Shown: positions 23,701-35,620, counted from the stretch's first letter. The stretch is DNA of 64,000 nt from Ancylostoma caninum (GCA_037903475.1 JBAJFG010000006.1:509501-573500), one strand, 5' to 3'. The notes: a model not told the origin generated them from the sequence alone. A program made the numbers and translations.

Positions 23701-26700
23701 AAAAATTGACGATTGAGCACATTTTCATTTTTTTCCAATTTTCACGGTGCTACTTCAGACGCATTCCAGCTTAGTCGAAATCAGCACAGCACAGTTGATT
23801 AGAGCTAGTAGTGCTCTACAAGAATCCTCAAAAATCAAAGAATCAGAGAACTGTGATTCTTGGTTTTCAGCTTGTGAATTTCGAATCGAGTGCATTGAGC
23901 GCTAGGCAAAAAGTTAAAAATCAATTTCTTCCCTTATCTCAACATTCTGAGGAACAAAATTGATGATTGCGAAGTAATCGGGTTGGATTGTTTCAAAATA
24001 CAGTTTCCCCATAGAGTCTACAAAATTTCTAAAATTATTGGAAATTCTGTGGCTTCGCTCCGAAAATGCGAAGTTAGTGACAGCTGGGTGTCTCCTCCAG
24101 CGAGATGGCAACCTCAGCGAAGATCATCAGCAGTTTCGTCAAACTATACAGAATAGTGCTGTAAATTTCATTTCATCTCAAACGGAAAGGTGAAGCATAA
24201 ATGAAGATGATAAATTCGCTGTAGAGAATAGCATCATTTGATTGAAATAGCTATCAAATTAGGCCAAATTCAGAAATTAGAATGGATATGCATCTGCGAA
24301 GTGTTAAAAGCATGACAGCAGATATTGGTGTTGGACTGGCTTGCGTTACCATGCTGTATAACCAACGTTACACCGCTTGAGGCGTATTATCAAATAGTTG
24401 CGAGGCCAGCACAGCGATTACGATGGGATCTGTGAAAGTCACGCCAACCCTTCAGGCATTGTTCTGGTTTTCCCTGTTACCTACAGGATTAGAGAGGTCA
24501 TATCGGTTGTCGTAGCGTAATTGCTCTTTCAAATAGTCAAAAGAACGTTATAGCTATATGCAGGGCGCAACATTCTGATCATCTTTCTCATTTTTAATTC
24601 CATGGCAGTCTTCAATCAGCAACTTCAATTTGGGATGCATCCTTCATTTTCTCGAAGTCTTAATTCGCTGATGTCTACTGGTTTGGAAACGTACAACATT
24701 CGGCTAGTTTGAGCAAGCTTCCGAGTACTGCTGAGGAATACTGCTGAGACTCCTAGCTCGCTGTAGGGGACAAGCAGTTGTCACTAACATCGGATTCTCG
24801 GGTCGAAGCGACCAAATTTTCGATTTTCTTTTTTCGAATATTGGAATTCTTGGAGATTCTATGGGAGACCTGTATTTCAATACATTCCCTTGCGGATGTA
24901 ACGAAATAATTAATTTCGTTTCTCAGAACTCAGAGGAAGAGAAGGAATTGACTTTTGAACTTTTCGTCTAGCGCTTTGTACGCTCGATGCGTAATTCACA
25001 ACCTAGGAACGGAAAGTTATAATGTTCTGATTCCCTCCCTTTTAAGGGTTTTATTAGAGCAAGGCTAGCTCTAAGCAACTGCATGGCAGTGGCCTCAGCA
25101 AACATGAAATTCGTCTGAAGTTGCACCGTGAAAATTGAGAAAAAATGAAAATGTGCCCAATCGTCAATTTTTCAAAAGCATCGTTGAGCAGTAGTTTTCC
25201 TGCACACACTTTCCACACGGCCGGTTCATAGAAATCCGGTAGTGGTTTTATCCATTTCCCACTTTCGGCCTCGTTAATTAAGTGTTTAACAGAGGGACGC
25301 AGAGGGGCGACCCCGGGTCGCCCGGGGGCACCCATTTGCTACTGGCTGCGGAGATTTATTCATTTGTACGTGGCTATACCACGCTGATTATAAATACAAT
25401 ATCGAGATTACAAGTACAATGCACATAACTTGACTAAAAACGTAACCCTACTTGGTTGAGCAGCTAAATAACCCGTCATATTACAGGATTTTACTACGGC
25501 TCCTGTATGACCACCGTTGTATTGCTTGTAAATCGCTTAATGAAACTGAAAATGAAGCCTCTAATGCTTAAGGTAAGAAAAATCACTGATCACCACCAAA
25601 TTCACTGATCTTCGATGAACATGAAGTTCTTTCAGGTTTTCAAAGGTAGTCGTACGTACGCTGTTCTACTTATACCGCTGTCATACTCTTTATATTTTTG
25701 CCTGTTTACACATCCTGTTATTTTCAATTCTAACTACGCTGGGTGGTTTTTCTACACATTTTCATCGCATAATGAACCGAAGAAAGTGCGTAAAAGCGTG
25801 CTTTTCTAAGGATATGGGGTTTCAAGAATTTAACCAACATAATGAGCTTGGTGCAAAGACGTTATACACAACACTATTAGTAGTTGTTTGACTATTCAAT
25901 TCCAGTACTATAACTACCCACATGTTGTGAACAACCTGGTCATGATGACAGTAATCTGCGCTCTGTCCATGCTGTATTATCGCTCAGTGTCACGGCTGTC
26001 AGACATAAGCAATAGGTTATTGCGATGGGTACAAAAATCGGTCAGACGTTTATACTCGTTCAATACTGAACTGTAATCTAAATGAACGGAGATGTGGCAG
26101 AAACTATCTGTTTCAGCTTTTCATTCAATGTGCTGTCGCTTGGACCTTTGATATTGTCGTGTCGCTAACTCATATTTACATTCAGTTTTTTCACAAGCCT
26201 TCCTACATTGCTCTCATCGCTACTATTGGCTGGCAACTTGGGCATGGTCAGTACCTACAAATATGTAATGGTTACTTATCGAGTTTCCAGTTATTAGATG
26301 TTTTGGGCTTTCGGGTAGGAGCCTCTATAAGTGCACCTTCCCGCTCAGTCACAGTTGCAATTCAGTGGACATAATAATTCATTGCTCTATGAACCAATTT
26401 ACAGACACAAACGGAACACATTCAATATCATTTATGCTTTACGAGAACCCTTTTTTTTTCTCAATTCCGATTTTGAGGGTAGAAACGAGACCGCCTTTAT
26501 GACTTCTTTGTTACCTCGTGTGCTCGACCATTTCATCAGTAGTTCCCAAAGGAGACTAAAAAGGTCATACGAGTTGAGCACATGACAAGAGAGTGAAGCT
26601 CATAGAATCCTTCGTTGCACAAATGATGATGATGGAATGATGAAAACCATCCACTACATACAATTATATAGGATTCTATGAGCAAAGTTTCAAACTTTCT

Positions 26701-26903
26701 TTGAGAGTAGCTTGAACATGAGCAGCTACAGAAAAGTAGATCAACCTAGTGCATTATCATTTCTAATTGCAGTGTTTCCGGCATTGGTCTATCTGCTGTT
26801 CAACAGCAGCTTACAGCGAGAGCTTCTGCTTCTATTCTGTCGTGGCCATCCGGCTTTCAGCGAACGCTCCTATCCTGTTGCTTCTCGAACATTTCTAACT
26901 TGA
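20731..26903 (+). CDS. Srt-family seven-transmembrane chemoreceptor, copy B
   Basis: Tandem paralogue of copy A, predicted 323 aa. Exons: 20731-20789, 22756-22834, 22941-23022, 23184-23303, 25487-25572, 25636-25785, 25906-26040, 26117-26246, 26773-26903. Exons 1-8 have the same lengths and phases as copy A; the last is 12 bp longer. It begins MEWLIRYGGNAENVPGYDC. Landmarks: SHTIGTVFITFGIIGEV (segment 1), CYKIMIALGVCDM, YCTSPNFMYITGVLANG, FYYGSCMTTVVLLVNRLM (segment 3), VIFNSNYAGWFFYTF, YYNYPHVVNN, SLTHIYIQFFHKPSY, GWQLGHG, FNSSLQRELLLLF. Introns 1 and 4 are about 2 kb; intron 4 holds an inverted-repeat element (23521-25353). No frame break. Srt membership is firm; the ligand is not inferable. 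Confidence 0.9.
23521..25353. mobile_element. 1.8-kb inverted-repeat element in Srt-B intron 4
   Basis: About 300 bp at 23521-23825 is repeated in reverse at 25060-25353. Both arms start CCGCAGCCAGTAGCAAATGG and continue through a GC-rich block CCCGGGCGACCCGGGG. The right arm read on the minus strand keeps a 93-codon frame (HLINEAESGKW, FYEPAVWKVC), which in the left arm is degraded. This hints that the arms derive from coding sequence. The loop is AT-rich with no transposase recognised. It could be a foldback transposon or an inverted duplication. Confidence 0.65.
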
Positions 26904-29122
26904 TACTTCTCTAGGTAGTCCTTCCTGTAGGCGATGACTGCGTTAAGTTCGACTCTATCTTCATTTCTATGTTTTGTCGATTCGATTGTGTAATTTGTAT
27001 CTGTTGGATCTATACTTGTTATTTTGATAGACAATTAAGTGAATGAATGAATAAGCGGAAAATTTCTTCTCAATGAAGCTTCATTAGTGTGGCTGTGCCA
27101 ATTAAACCTACTTGCAATGACGCCCTAGAAATGCAAAAAAAAATTACTGCTGATGTCCAGACTTGGTGATGTATTTGTGGACCAAACCCTTCTTTGATGT
27201 CAGTGTAAAGGATTCCTATCGCATTAAGAAGTCATGGGATATCTAGAAGTTCACGGACATCGCCTTTATCGTTTCGCCATTTCGTTTGAGTAACACCACA
27301 AACGATTCGGGCCTAAGCACACGCTTTGCTTTTATTTCTAGATGTTCCTATTCATTCATTGGCGAGCTATAGCAGAGCGACTTTGTTTCTGGACGAACGT
27401 TGATGAACAGTTTTTGAAGCAATTTATTGCTTCCTTTTGAAATCCTGCAAGGTGATCCAGTCTCGGACCGCCATCACCTGTTGTTCCTCTTTGCTTCAAA
27501 AACCTGCAGTCTGCTTGCTAGAAGCAAGCTTGAGATGCTCAACTGCAACTTCCGTGCTACCAAAATAAACTAAAAATAAACCAAAATAGACTAAATCCAC
27601 TTCTCGCTTCGCAGTTTTCCCATTTCTATGCATAGGGCGCCAGAGACGCAAAACGGGACAAGGTTACAGTTCAGTAACGTTGCGAGAAAAATAAATTCCA
27701 CAAGAAATATTCTGCACTAAATTTCTATGTTATTTCCTCTTTGAACCTGAACATCGTCTGATATGAACTGACGGTGTGTGCAAGCAAGTGAGAAAAGACC
27801 GAAGATAGTGTTTCGCTATTGGACAGGCATGTTGCTTGAGGACCTCCTTGGAGAGCTTTGAAAGACCGCTTCGCTTTATCACTTACTGGCTTTCCGAACC
27901 AAGACGAGGAAATATTCCCGTTGTTTTCAGCAGTAGCAAGAAACTCAAGGCTTCCTCATTGTGAGTGACATGCATAGGACTGAATTATCACGTTTTAATG
28001 CAACAATGAGACTGGAAATCTAATAAGCTGATTAGGAGAAACACAACACGACGATAGAGCTTGGAGATTTCCGCGGGAATCGCGATAATCATGGATTTTG
28101 CGGGGTTTTGTGCTCTCAAAATAAGATGTTCTCGAAGAGAAAGGGATGATCATGTATAACAGAAAAGAAGTCATCGATCTACGCATGCCTCAATTGGCCG
28201 CAAATTTTTGGATTGAAGAAAGGACAGTGCGAGTTTTTGTCTTTTTCTACTAATCTCAATAATTTTTATTTTCCCAGTGTTGCATTATTTTGTTCCCGTT
28301 TTTGTAGTTGTTTTGCTTTTACCTAATTCTATCATCTGCAGTGCACGTGCGTTGAATGGATAAATAAATAAATAAAGAAATTCTGTTATTTAAACTTGTA
28401 CACCGTTTTGTAAATGCATCTTATTCCCCTGCTCTTCTCATGCTTTTCTAAAGGGGTAAATGAGGAGAAGTTTATACTGATACCCGAACCCCCCCCCCCA
28501 CTCCTACTGTGGAGAAAAGGCAGGTAAATCTGAGGGCGCCTATGAATGAATTATAGTTAGTCGAAAAAAAATGTGATAAGAAAGGAAGTAACATGCCCTC
28601 TTTGGATTTCTACACTGAATTAATTCTTAGCAGAAGAAAACTTACTATGCAACCACATATTCCTTCTTTCTGGTTTAAATCGATGCTGCTATGGTGCTAC
28701 CGTTGATTTTATACTAAAATGTAACAATGAGAAACATAGGGCTCTCCCCGTTTGTGTTCCTCTAGCAGTTCCTTTGTATTGTAAATGTCATGTAATACGA
28801 AGCAGAGTTTATTACGCACCAAATAAATTGAAATCCCTCTATGTATGTAATAAACGGTGAAGATCATTGCAGTCAAGTCGTTCGTCGCGGGGTGACTAGT
28901 CGCCTGAGAGAGTCGAGGGAATGTCAAATTTTCCCTTCCTAGAGTAGAATTGTGTTCAAGGTAGCAATTCGTAAAAAAAAAAAGAAAGAGGAAGATTAGC
29001 GAAGCTTTCGTACGTCACCTAGGAAGAGTTTTCGCAAAACTCGGGAGCGAAGATGTTGCATGCTTGCCGTTACGATGATAGAATTGCAAACATTTTTTTG
29101 TACAGATAAATAGAATTCGAAA
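26904..29122. other. Intergenic, no gene recognised
   Basis: AT-rich, with simple ATAAATAA tracts (28363-28375), a C-run (28491-28500) and a possible AATAAG signal for copy B near 27050. No exon chain found. Confidence 0.35.
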
Positions 29123-29287
29123 ATGATTGAACAAATATTTCTTATCTCCTTGACTTTCCTATTGAGCAACCTTGTGGAAGGTACTTTCCTTACGCAACAT
29201 CATTTGCATTGCATCTAAGCTAACAACGTAGCCACCTGCCGTCAAGCAAAAGAAGCTCATGCGAGAGTGGTATCAGTGCTAATATAA
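29123..29287 (+). CDS. Possible small secreted peptide, two exons (41 aa)
   Basis: The ATG at 29123 opens a 19-residue hydrophobic leader (IFLISLTFLLSNLVE) typical of a signal peptide, ending at a GT donor after 29180. Joining to an acceptor at 29219 keeps frame for NNVATCRQAKEAHARVVSVLI and a stop at 29285-29287. The acceptor (CTAAG) is weak and the mature part very short, so more exons may be missing. No family recognised. It lies between Srt copies B and C in the same orientation. Confidence 0.25.
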
Positions 29288-30231
29288 TAAAGATGGAGTT
29301 TCATGCGAGCACGAGCAGCACCCTTTAAGACGATTTGTGGAGAAAAGCGGTGCTGCAGCAGTTTGTATGAGAAACCGATATGCAGCATAATAGGATATTT
29401 TTATATCCTCTACTGTTTTCGGCTCCGCAATGCTCTTCCGCTGCTTAATTTTCTCTCCGGGAATACCAGTAAAAACCAAAAGAAGAAAGTTCTCAATACG
29501 GCAACGTACCCAAGCTATGATTTCGCATGAACCCTTGAGAAAGAGTGAGTCAAGTTGGCTGCAACATCGTTGCTATTTATCTAAGAGGTATCTGAGCCGT
29601 GAAACCAAGGTACTGATCAACAAAGAGCCTCCTAAGAAGTCGATTCATTTGAAACAAGCAGAGCAATCCTTGAGTCTTTACATAAAAAAGAGCGGAGCAG
29701 AACCGCAGAAAATCACAGTCATCCGCAAAGCGTGGCGGAGCTATGCTTCGTGTGGGGCCCAAGAGTAGTGTGGAGTACAGGTACAGGACATAGCGAGCTC
29801 TGGTTTCGTAATATCGACAAATCTGTGATACGAAGCATCTGAAATTCTGAAAACTCTGTTTATTGACTCAGCTGCCGTACTATCCATAGAGGAAGTCGTT
29901 AAATGGAGGTTTTACAACGAAAATGAGAGAGCAAGAGTGTAGAGATTAAGTACTGCCATTAGGCCAACTAATTCACGACAATCACCATTTCGAGATGTTT
30001 CTAATGCCATTGAGAAACTAATGGAGACTATTGCCAACGCTGCATTTCCTCTGCTCAGAAACAAGGGTTCGTCCTATATCACTCTTTCAAGAGGTTACGA
30101 AGTTCTTGGCTTTTGTTTGATTTTGACGCGCCACATTGTAGCATATTATAGTACTGCTGTTCTGTTAGTATTACAGAGCTACAAAACACGCCATTTTTGC
30201 TTCCTCCCACTCATATGGTTTTAGATTTCAG
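29288..30231. other. Upstream of Srt relic C
   Basis: Several overlapping frames of 60-112 codons on both strands, without motifs. The last bases (GATTTCAG) form a splice acceptor directly before the relic's ATG. Confidence 0.3.
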
Positions 30232-31390
30232 ATGGAGTGGTTGATTAGGTACGGTGGAAGAGCCGAAAATGTGCCGGGATATGATTTCAAGTACTTTTTC
30301 CTTTCTTTCTCTGCATTATTACCACTGAATACTGCTAACGACCGGGAAGATATGCTAGAAAGGTGGTAGTTTCCTTGAAGACAAAAGCTGAGAAAATTGT
30401 TTGCCCGGAAATCTGGCTACGCTACGAAAATCGAAACTATAGGCGGCATCCGGCTTTCCTTTAGACTTCATAAAATATAACAACAGCAAAATATAACGCA
30501 CATAACATCCGAAAATCCACCGTCAGATTCTTCATGCATGCCCCACTGCTTGTGAAGGGTGGCGTTATCCCTAGCGCCATCCGCCTTTTCACTCGTCTAA
30601 TAATCCTCTCAAGTGTTACCAGCTCAAGCCATGGGAAATCATCCTCCTATATAAAGACTGGTAAGGGTCCAGATTTTTCTAGTAGTGAGTAATAGTAGTT
30701 GTAACGCCATCGGATTCCTTTTCCTTTTTCCTGCTGGGGAACTCGGATCTGACATCTTTCACACTTTCCACAATTTTTTCTTTCCTTTGGCGGTTACCCT
30801 TTATTTTCTCTCCTTGAACAGTAGTCGCTGGTTAACACTATGCCCTAATGTCGTTTTTATGGTTTAACTGATTCCTAACTGTTCATGCACGCCTTAGTGT
30901 GCATATCATAAATAAATAAATAAATAAAATGTACCTTTGATCACCCATTTGAATCAAATTCATAGTGCACGTCGGCGGTACGTAGATGTAGGGAAAAAGA
31001 GCTCAGCTATTCTGCGAACAGTACAAAATTAGCAGAACGAAAAGGGTTCTACACCAAATTCTTTCAGTATGTCCTGAACTGATCTATCTGTTCTTCAACA
31101 CTACCCTACAACGGGAAGTACTGCTTCTATTCTCTCGCGTTATCGATCTAATTCAGAAAGATCGTACAGGATATTACCACTCGGTTATCGATCTAATTCA
31201 GAAAGATCATATCGAATTACCACTCGGACGTTTCTGGCTTAATCACATTCACAGATGCTTGAATCGATCCGGTCTGAAAGGAACACTGAAGGATTGCGAT
31301 TGTTGCATCTTCGCCACACGAAACTGTGTGTTTCACTTGTGTGCTTTATTATCTCACGATTGTGTACTGCAACCTCGCCACTGTATTTGA
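30232..31390 (+). pseudogene. Srt-family relic, copy C: first and last exons only
   Basis: Exon 1 (30232-30290) is 59 bp as in copies A and B and reads MEWLIRYGGRAENVPGYDF. The only other homologous piece is the last exon from 31068 (PELIYLFFNTTLQREVLLLF) behind a good TTCAG acceptor. The seven exons coding for nearly all membrane segments are absent; only 777 bp separate the two. The last frame runs on to 31390, far beyond the normal end, through a 45-bp tandem duplication. The phases do not match (exon 1 leaves 2 bases, the last exon needs 1), so direct joining shifts the frame. Non-functional as a receptor. Confidence 0.8.
31139..31226. repeat. 45-bp tandem duplication in the relic's last exon
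   Basis: GTTATCGATCTAATTCAGAA… up to …ATTACCACTCG occurs twice back to back (31139-31183, 31184-31226), with a 2-bp length difference. Confidence 0.75.
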
Positions 31391-31581
31391 TAGGTAAAAA
31401 AAGAACACGTTCATATACTCAAATGCTTTTGATGGTATTTTATATAGGTTGTGCACGAATAAATTGCGTTTTGTGTTCATTGTTTTTAAAACCTGCTGTT
31501 TTTGTGTTTTATTTATCCAATGTTTGAGTTGTTCTACATCATTTTGGAGCTTGTTTAATCGTTGTTGTTCGTGGATTTCGT

Positions 31582-31977
31582 TTGTTTCAAGCCTCATCCC
31601 TGGCTAAATTTAGGCCAAGGCCTAATATCCAAGATGCTCTCGAGGAGCAGAATCGTATCATTTCGCCTCTCGAGTTCAAACGAAACGCTATGGAGGCTAA
31701 CGAAGAAACTGCGAGAGCCTGGGGACCAGATCTCTTTTCTATTCCCATTACTCAACGCTGGTTCCAAAAATTCCGATCCGGAGACGTGAGCCTTGAAGGT
31801 GTACCAGGTCGAATCCGTGAATTTGACGATGACTGCATGAAGTTACTGGTGGAGTGGGATTCGAGACAAGTTGTTCATGAATTAGTGGAAAATTTTAAGT
31901 GTCGTTATCGACCATTGCCAAGAAAGGCCAAGCTCAAGAAAAGTTCTCTTCTCTGCCACAGTGACTTGACGAACTAA
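31582..31977 (+). pseudogene. Mariner-type transposase fragment (DNA-binding part)
   Basis: The readable stretch RWFQKFRSGDVSLEGVPGR followed by EFDDDCMKLLVEWDSRQ matches the helix-turn-helix/linker region of mariner (HTH_48-bearing) transposases, where a WFxxFRxGD…LED…GRP pattern is standard. After VVHELVENF the similarity fades and the frame ends at 31977. No catalytic DD(D/E) region follows and no inverted termini were found. A short, decayed fragment. Confidence 0.65.
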
Positions 31978-32135
31978 GCGCTTAATAAGATATCGACAGG
32001 GTCAAACACCGGAGGACGTTCGGTCACGGTTTGAGCTCACGGTCCAGACATTGGCGCCACCCGACTCTGTGCTATATTATACAATTAAAATTTATATGCT
32101 TCGTGCCTCGCTTATGTTTTGATATCTTCAAGTTA

Positions 32136-32996
32136 CAGTGGCAGTCAAAAAGATATAATCAGTGGCACTGTTGAAGGCGGATTTTTTTTTACTGTAACTC
32201 AACCATGGATTGAACTCTTCAGACGAGGTTTGAGGACACAATGAAGTTCAAAGTTTTTTTTTCGCTGCATAACTTCGACATGTACTGTCTTTAACCAAAA
32301 CCATCGCGTTTTGAGTCAAAATTCATCGCTTTCATCAACTTTTTATAATAGATCCCTCGTTTGTATCGCTTCATTCGCTAATAAGTTGCTTTAAATCTCA
32401 TTTTGAGTGAGTAATTTTGTATGAAAGTCATGTTCTGTAGTTCTTCTCTTCATATGAAAAAGTGGGATTGTAAAAAAGCCCAAAAAAGTGAGAAAGAAGA
32501 GTTTTCAATAATCTCGAACAAAAGACAACAGTTCTGATGTAGGATATTTCTGTGATATCCATTACTAAGAAGTGTCCTGACATTAAAATAGGAACTGTAA
32601 CTCTGTCGATATTCCGTGGATTAAATGAAAAAGATTTCTTCGGTAAATTCGACCATTTAATTGGTTCTAGCATTCGAGCAGCGAAGGAAAGTGCAGCAAG
32701 AACATCTGGAAAAATAGCCAATTATTTGCCTAATCTATATCAACTCTTCATTTTTCTCAGAATGTAGTTGAGAAGATATTGGACAAAATCCATGCAAGCC
32801 GAGAAAATTGATATTCAAGCCCAACACAGCCACTAAAACTGAGTTTCTGCCCAGGTAAGCAAGCTGCAGTTAGGATGCGCCTATAGAACTTCGATAAATA
32901 TCCGAATTTCATCTGGCTTGCTCAAGCCACAGGTGAGTTATAGCAAAAGATTCTCTTGTCGAAAGTGCTCTGATCCTATCTTTTTGACCGCTACTG
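32136..32996. mobile_element. 861-bp TIR element (Tc1-like ends)
   Basis: Left end after TA: CAGTGGCAGTCAAAAAGATA. Right end inverse: CAGTAGCGGTCAAAAAGATA, then TG instead of TA. The GGTCAAAA core resembles the termini of the Tc1-like element at 16786. No transposase recognised inside; 32552-32767 is a motif-less frame. Confidence 0.6.
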
Positions 32997-33201
32997 TGAA
33001 TAAATGATATCTTTGTCGTTCGCAGTAACGCTTTTGCCTCTCTTTTTTCAGGTCCAATAATTGGATTTTGCCACTTTCGCTAAATTTCGTCGCGAAGTCT
33101 AAAGGGTGTGAACTATACTTAAGACCGAATAAAAATTGAATAATTTGTTACCTTAATTAACAATTTAGGAACCAGTGTAAACATCCATATATTCAATAAC
33201 A

Positions 33202-33396
33202 AGAAAGCCCTAAAGCTCTTCTTCCTTTTCGCAGCACTGTACTGGTTTCCAATGTTGGAACATTCGATTTCTCCATTTATTCGGAATCGAATATTTTAGC
33301 CTTCGAATATCGAATGTTACGAATAAAAATTCCAATGTCCTAACACTGGATACCAATACAGTGCTATAAAAAAGAAGGAGAGCTTTAGGGCTTTCT
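33202..33396. repeat. 195-bp foldback MITE
   Basis: AGAAAGCCCTAAAGCTCT at the left is matched by its inverse at the right, and the pairing extends imperfectly for about 70 bp per arm (…GCACTGTA.TGGT.TCCA). No coding content. Confidence 0.65.
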
Positions 33397-35369
33397 CATT
33401 CTCGAGTATATGTACATATGTTCAAATTCTTTCCTAACTTGGTAATTGAAATTACAAAATTATTCGGTCCCAAGTATATTGTGAACCTGGATAACACAGA
33501 AAAGGTCTAATTCTAAGAATGGAAATTTTTATGGCTAAAGATGTGCTACAATTAGAAAACTGCTGAGCAAATGAATAATACATAGATTCTGTGTGAAAGG
33601 GATATGACTAAGACGACATTGGTCCCACGAAACACCATTTTACACCCGTCGGAACCAGAAATCTATGCATTTTCCCAGAATTTACGCAGTTTCCATTCAT
33701 TTTTTCTCTGCTCAGCTTCCGAGTACCATTTCAGTAGCGTTTACCGGATATGGCAGGTAAGTATACTGCCCTTTACTGCCACCACTTCCGTTCACAGCTT
33801 GCAGAAACGTCCTTGAATTTTCAATGACGTGGAAAAAATGTGCACCATGCTCCCAGCAGCTGAAAAACGTGCAAGTGCATCTGTGCAGCCGAGTATGCAC
33901 GTTGGACGCATGACGAAAAGACCACGTTCACGGATGCTTTGCCACTGCTCGGGCGGCTCTTTTGTAATGTGTGAGTAAGCATGCTCGCAGTAAAATATAC
34001 AGGACCGAGGCGTCACAGAGTCTCACGACAATTCCTATGATTTAGATGATTCCTCACGACATGATTCATGCAGCACCACGCGGAAAGAAAAAAATCCAAA
34101 GAAAATGAGTGTCTTTGGACTCATGCCATCCTGAATCTTGGGTCGCCAGCATATCTATTCCATTTTTTGTGAAACATCGTGCCTAACCACACCGTCCTAC
34201 CTCGGACCGCATATTGATTGAGTAACGAGGGACGACGTGGGAAGAGGACGAGGCACGAGCAAGTACAGCTCCTCAGATGTGCCACTGAAAGGCTTTCGAG
34301 CATCCTCAAATTCCACAGTCATTCCCTGCTGCCAATTAGGGCGAGTGCCTCGATAGAGTCAAAAAACTGTACCAGTGGACCCTACTGCATGTCGATGTAA
34401 TGCGCTAGGAATTATCTGCCCATGGATGTGTATCGGAAGGAATCAGCCTGCTGCAGTGATCGATATCTGTTCATTTGTTTTTGTGCACGAAAAATGGCAC
34501 GAAAATTACGTCAGAATTTTGGATTTGAATATACAGTGTCTCAGGCAATTTCTGTTGCTTCTCCACGTTTTCTTTTCTAAAGCCTCTTTTTCCATTCCAT
34601 TTTACTTTTTCCTTTCATAGCTTTGAATTTGTTTTTCTATGTCCTTGATATCTTGCAGAAAACCTCTACATATTTGGCCATCAAAACTCGAATGGGCTGA
34701 TAAACCTAAAAATAGTAAGGGCAGCTAAATTAAGATTCAAAAAGAAGAGAAAATGTTCTACAATTTTTGTGACTCTATTAGCACTCTAGAGGTAGACGTT
34801 AGTGACAAAGGCAGCCAGAGTGGGGTAAAGAGACAGGTGAGAGGACAAAAAATCGGGGCTTCCGCCAAAAAAAGGGACCACGAAAGCCGTAATTTTGAAG
34901 ATGAAAAACTGGAGGATAAAAACACACCACTTTGAAGTTTTTATTCCTTGTCGGAACCTTTCCCCCATTCCTCCCACCCACCTCAACCCAGCCTGCATGC
35001 TAACGTTGAGGTACTGAAGACTGTAAGGAGGTACGGATACACCATTAAAGGGACGAATAATCTCCAGTTGAGGGGGCGTAAGAGTGGAGGCGGGCGGATG
35101 GGGAGGGGGTGGGAGAGAATGGGTCGCAGGGTTTTCAAAAACACCTAATTCAAGAAAAACCAGAACAATTAAAAATGTCATACGAGTTCATTTCCCGCTG
35201 CTTAATTTTTTTTATTTTTCAGTTACTCGTTTTTTAAATCATTTTGTCATTGAAGTTAATTTTTCGAAGCATTTCTATTATTCCATCCGGATTCTGCAGT
35301 TACGGAGGAATCCACTTTTTCCCACTCCTTCCCAGGCTTGCCACTCCCAGTAGTTCGCCGTAATCTAGT
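33397..35369. other. Intergenic, no gene recognised
   Basis: Many 60-130-codon frames on both strands but no paired splice sites or family motifs. A purine-rich G tract lies at 35083-35130. Confidence 0.35.
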
Positions 35370-35620
35370 ACCCATGGATAGCCGCTGATTATGGACAACG
35401 TCCTGGATGCAGCAATGGGACTATCCAGGGTAAACGTGTTGACGACCATGTTAACTATGGGTAAATTTGTAGGGTTTTATAGCTATTACCCTTGGTAGTC
35501 CTAGTGATGCATCCAGCCCCACGTCGCGTATAGGTAAACATGTTCGTGGGTGCCCGGTGGATGAGTAGGTAAGTTAACATGTTTACCATGGGTAATCCTG
35601 ATAGTGCATCCAGGCCCAAT
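35370..35620. repeat. GGGTAAACATGTT-family MITE, long form, with nested short form
   Basis: The outer copy shares ACCCATGGATAGC…GACAACGT and …GGTAAACATGTT…ATGTTTACCATGGGTAATCC with copies at 49960 and 53163. It is interrupted at 35403-35516 by a 114-bp short form bounded by CTGGATGCA and its inverse. ACGTC is found on both sides of the inner unit, with four extra C on the right, consistent with a target duplication. Confidence 0.6.
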
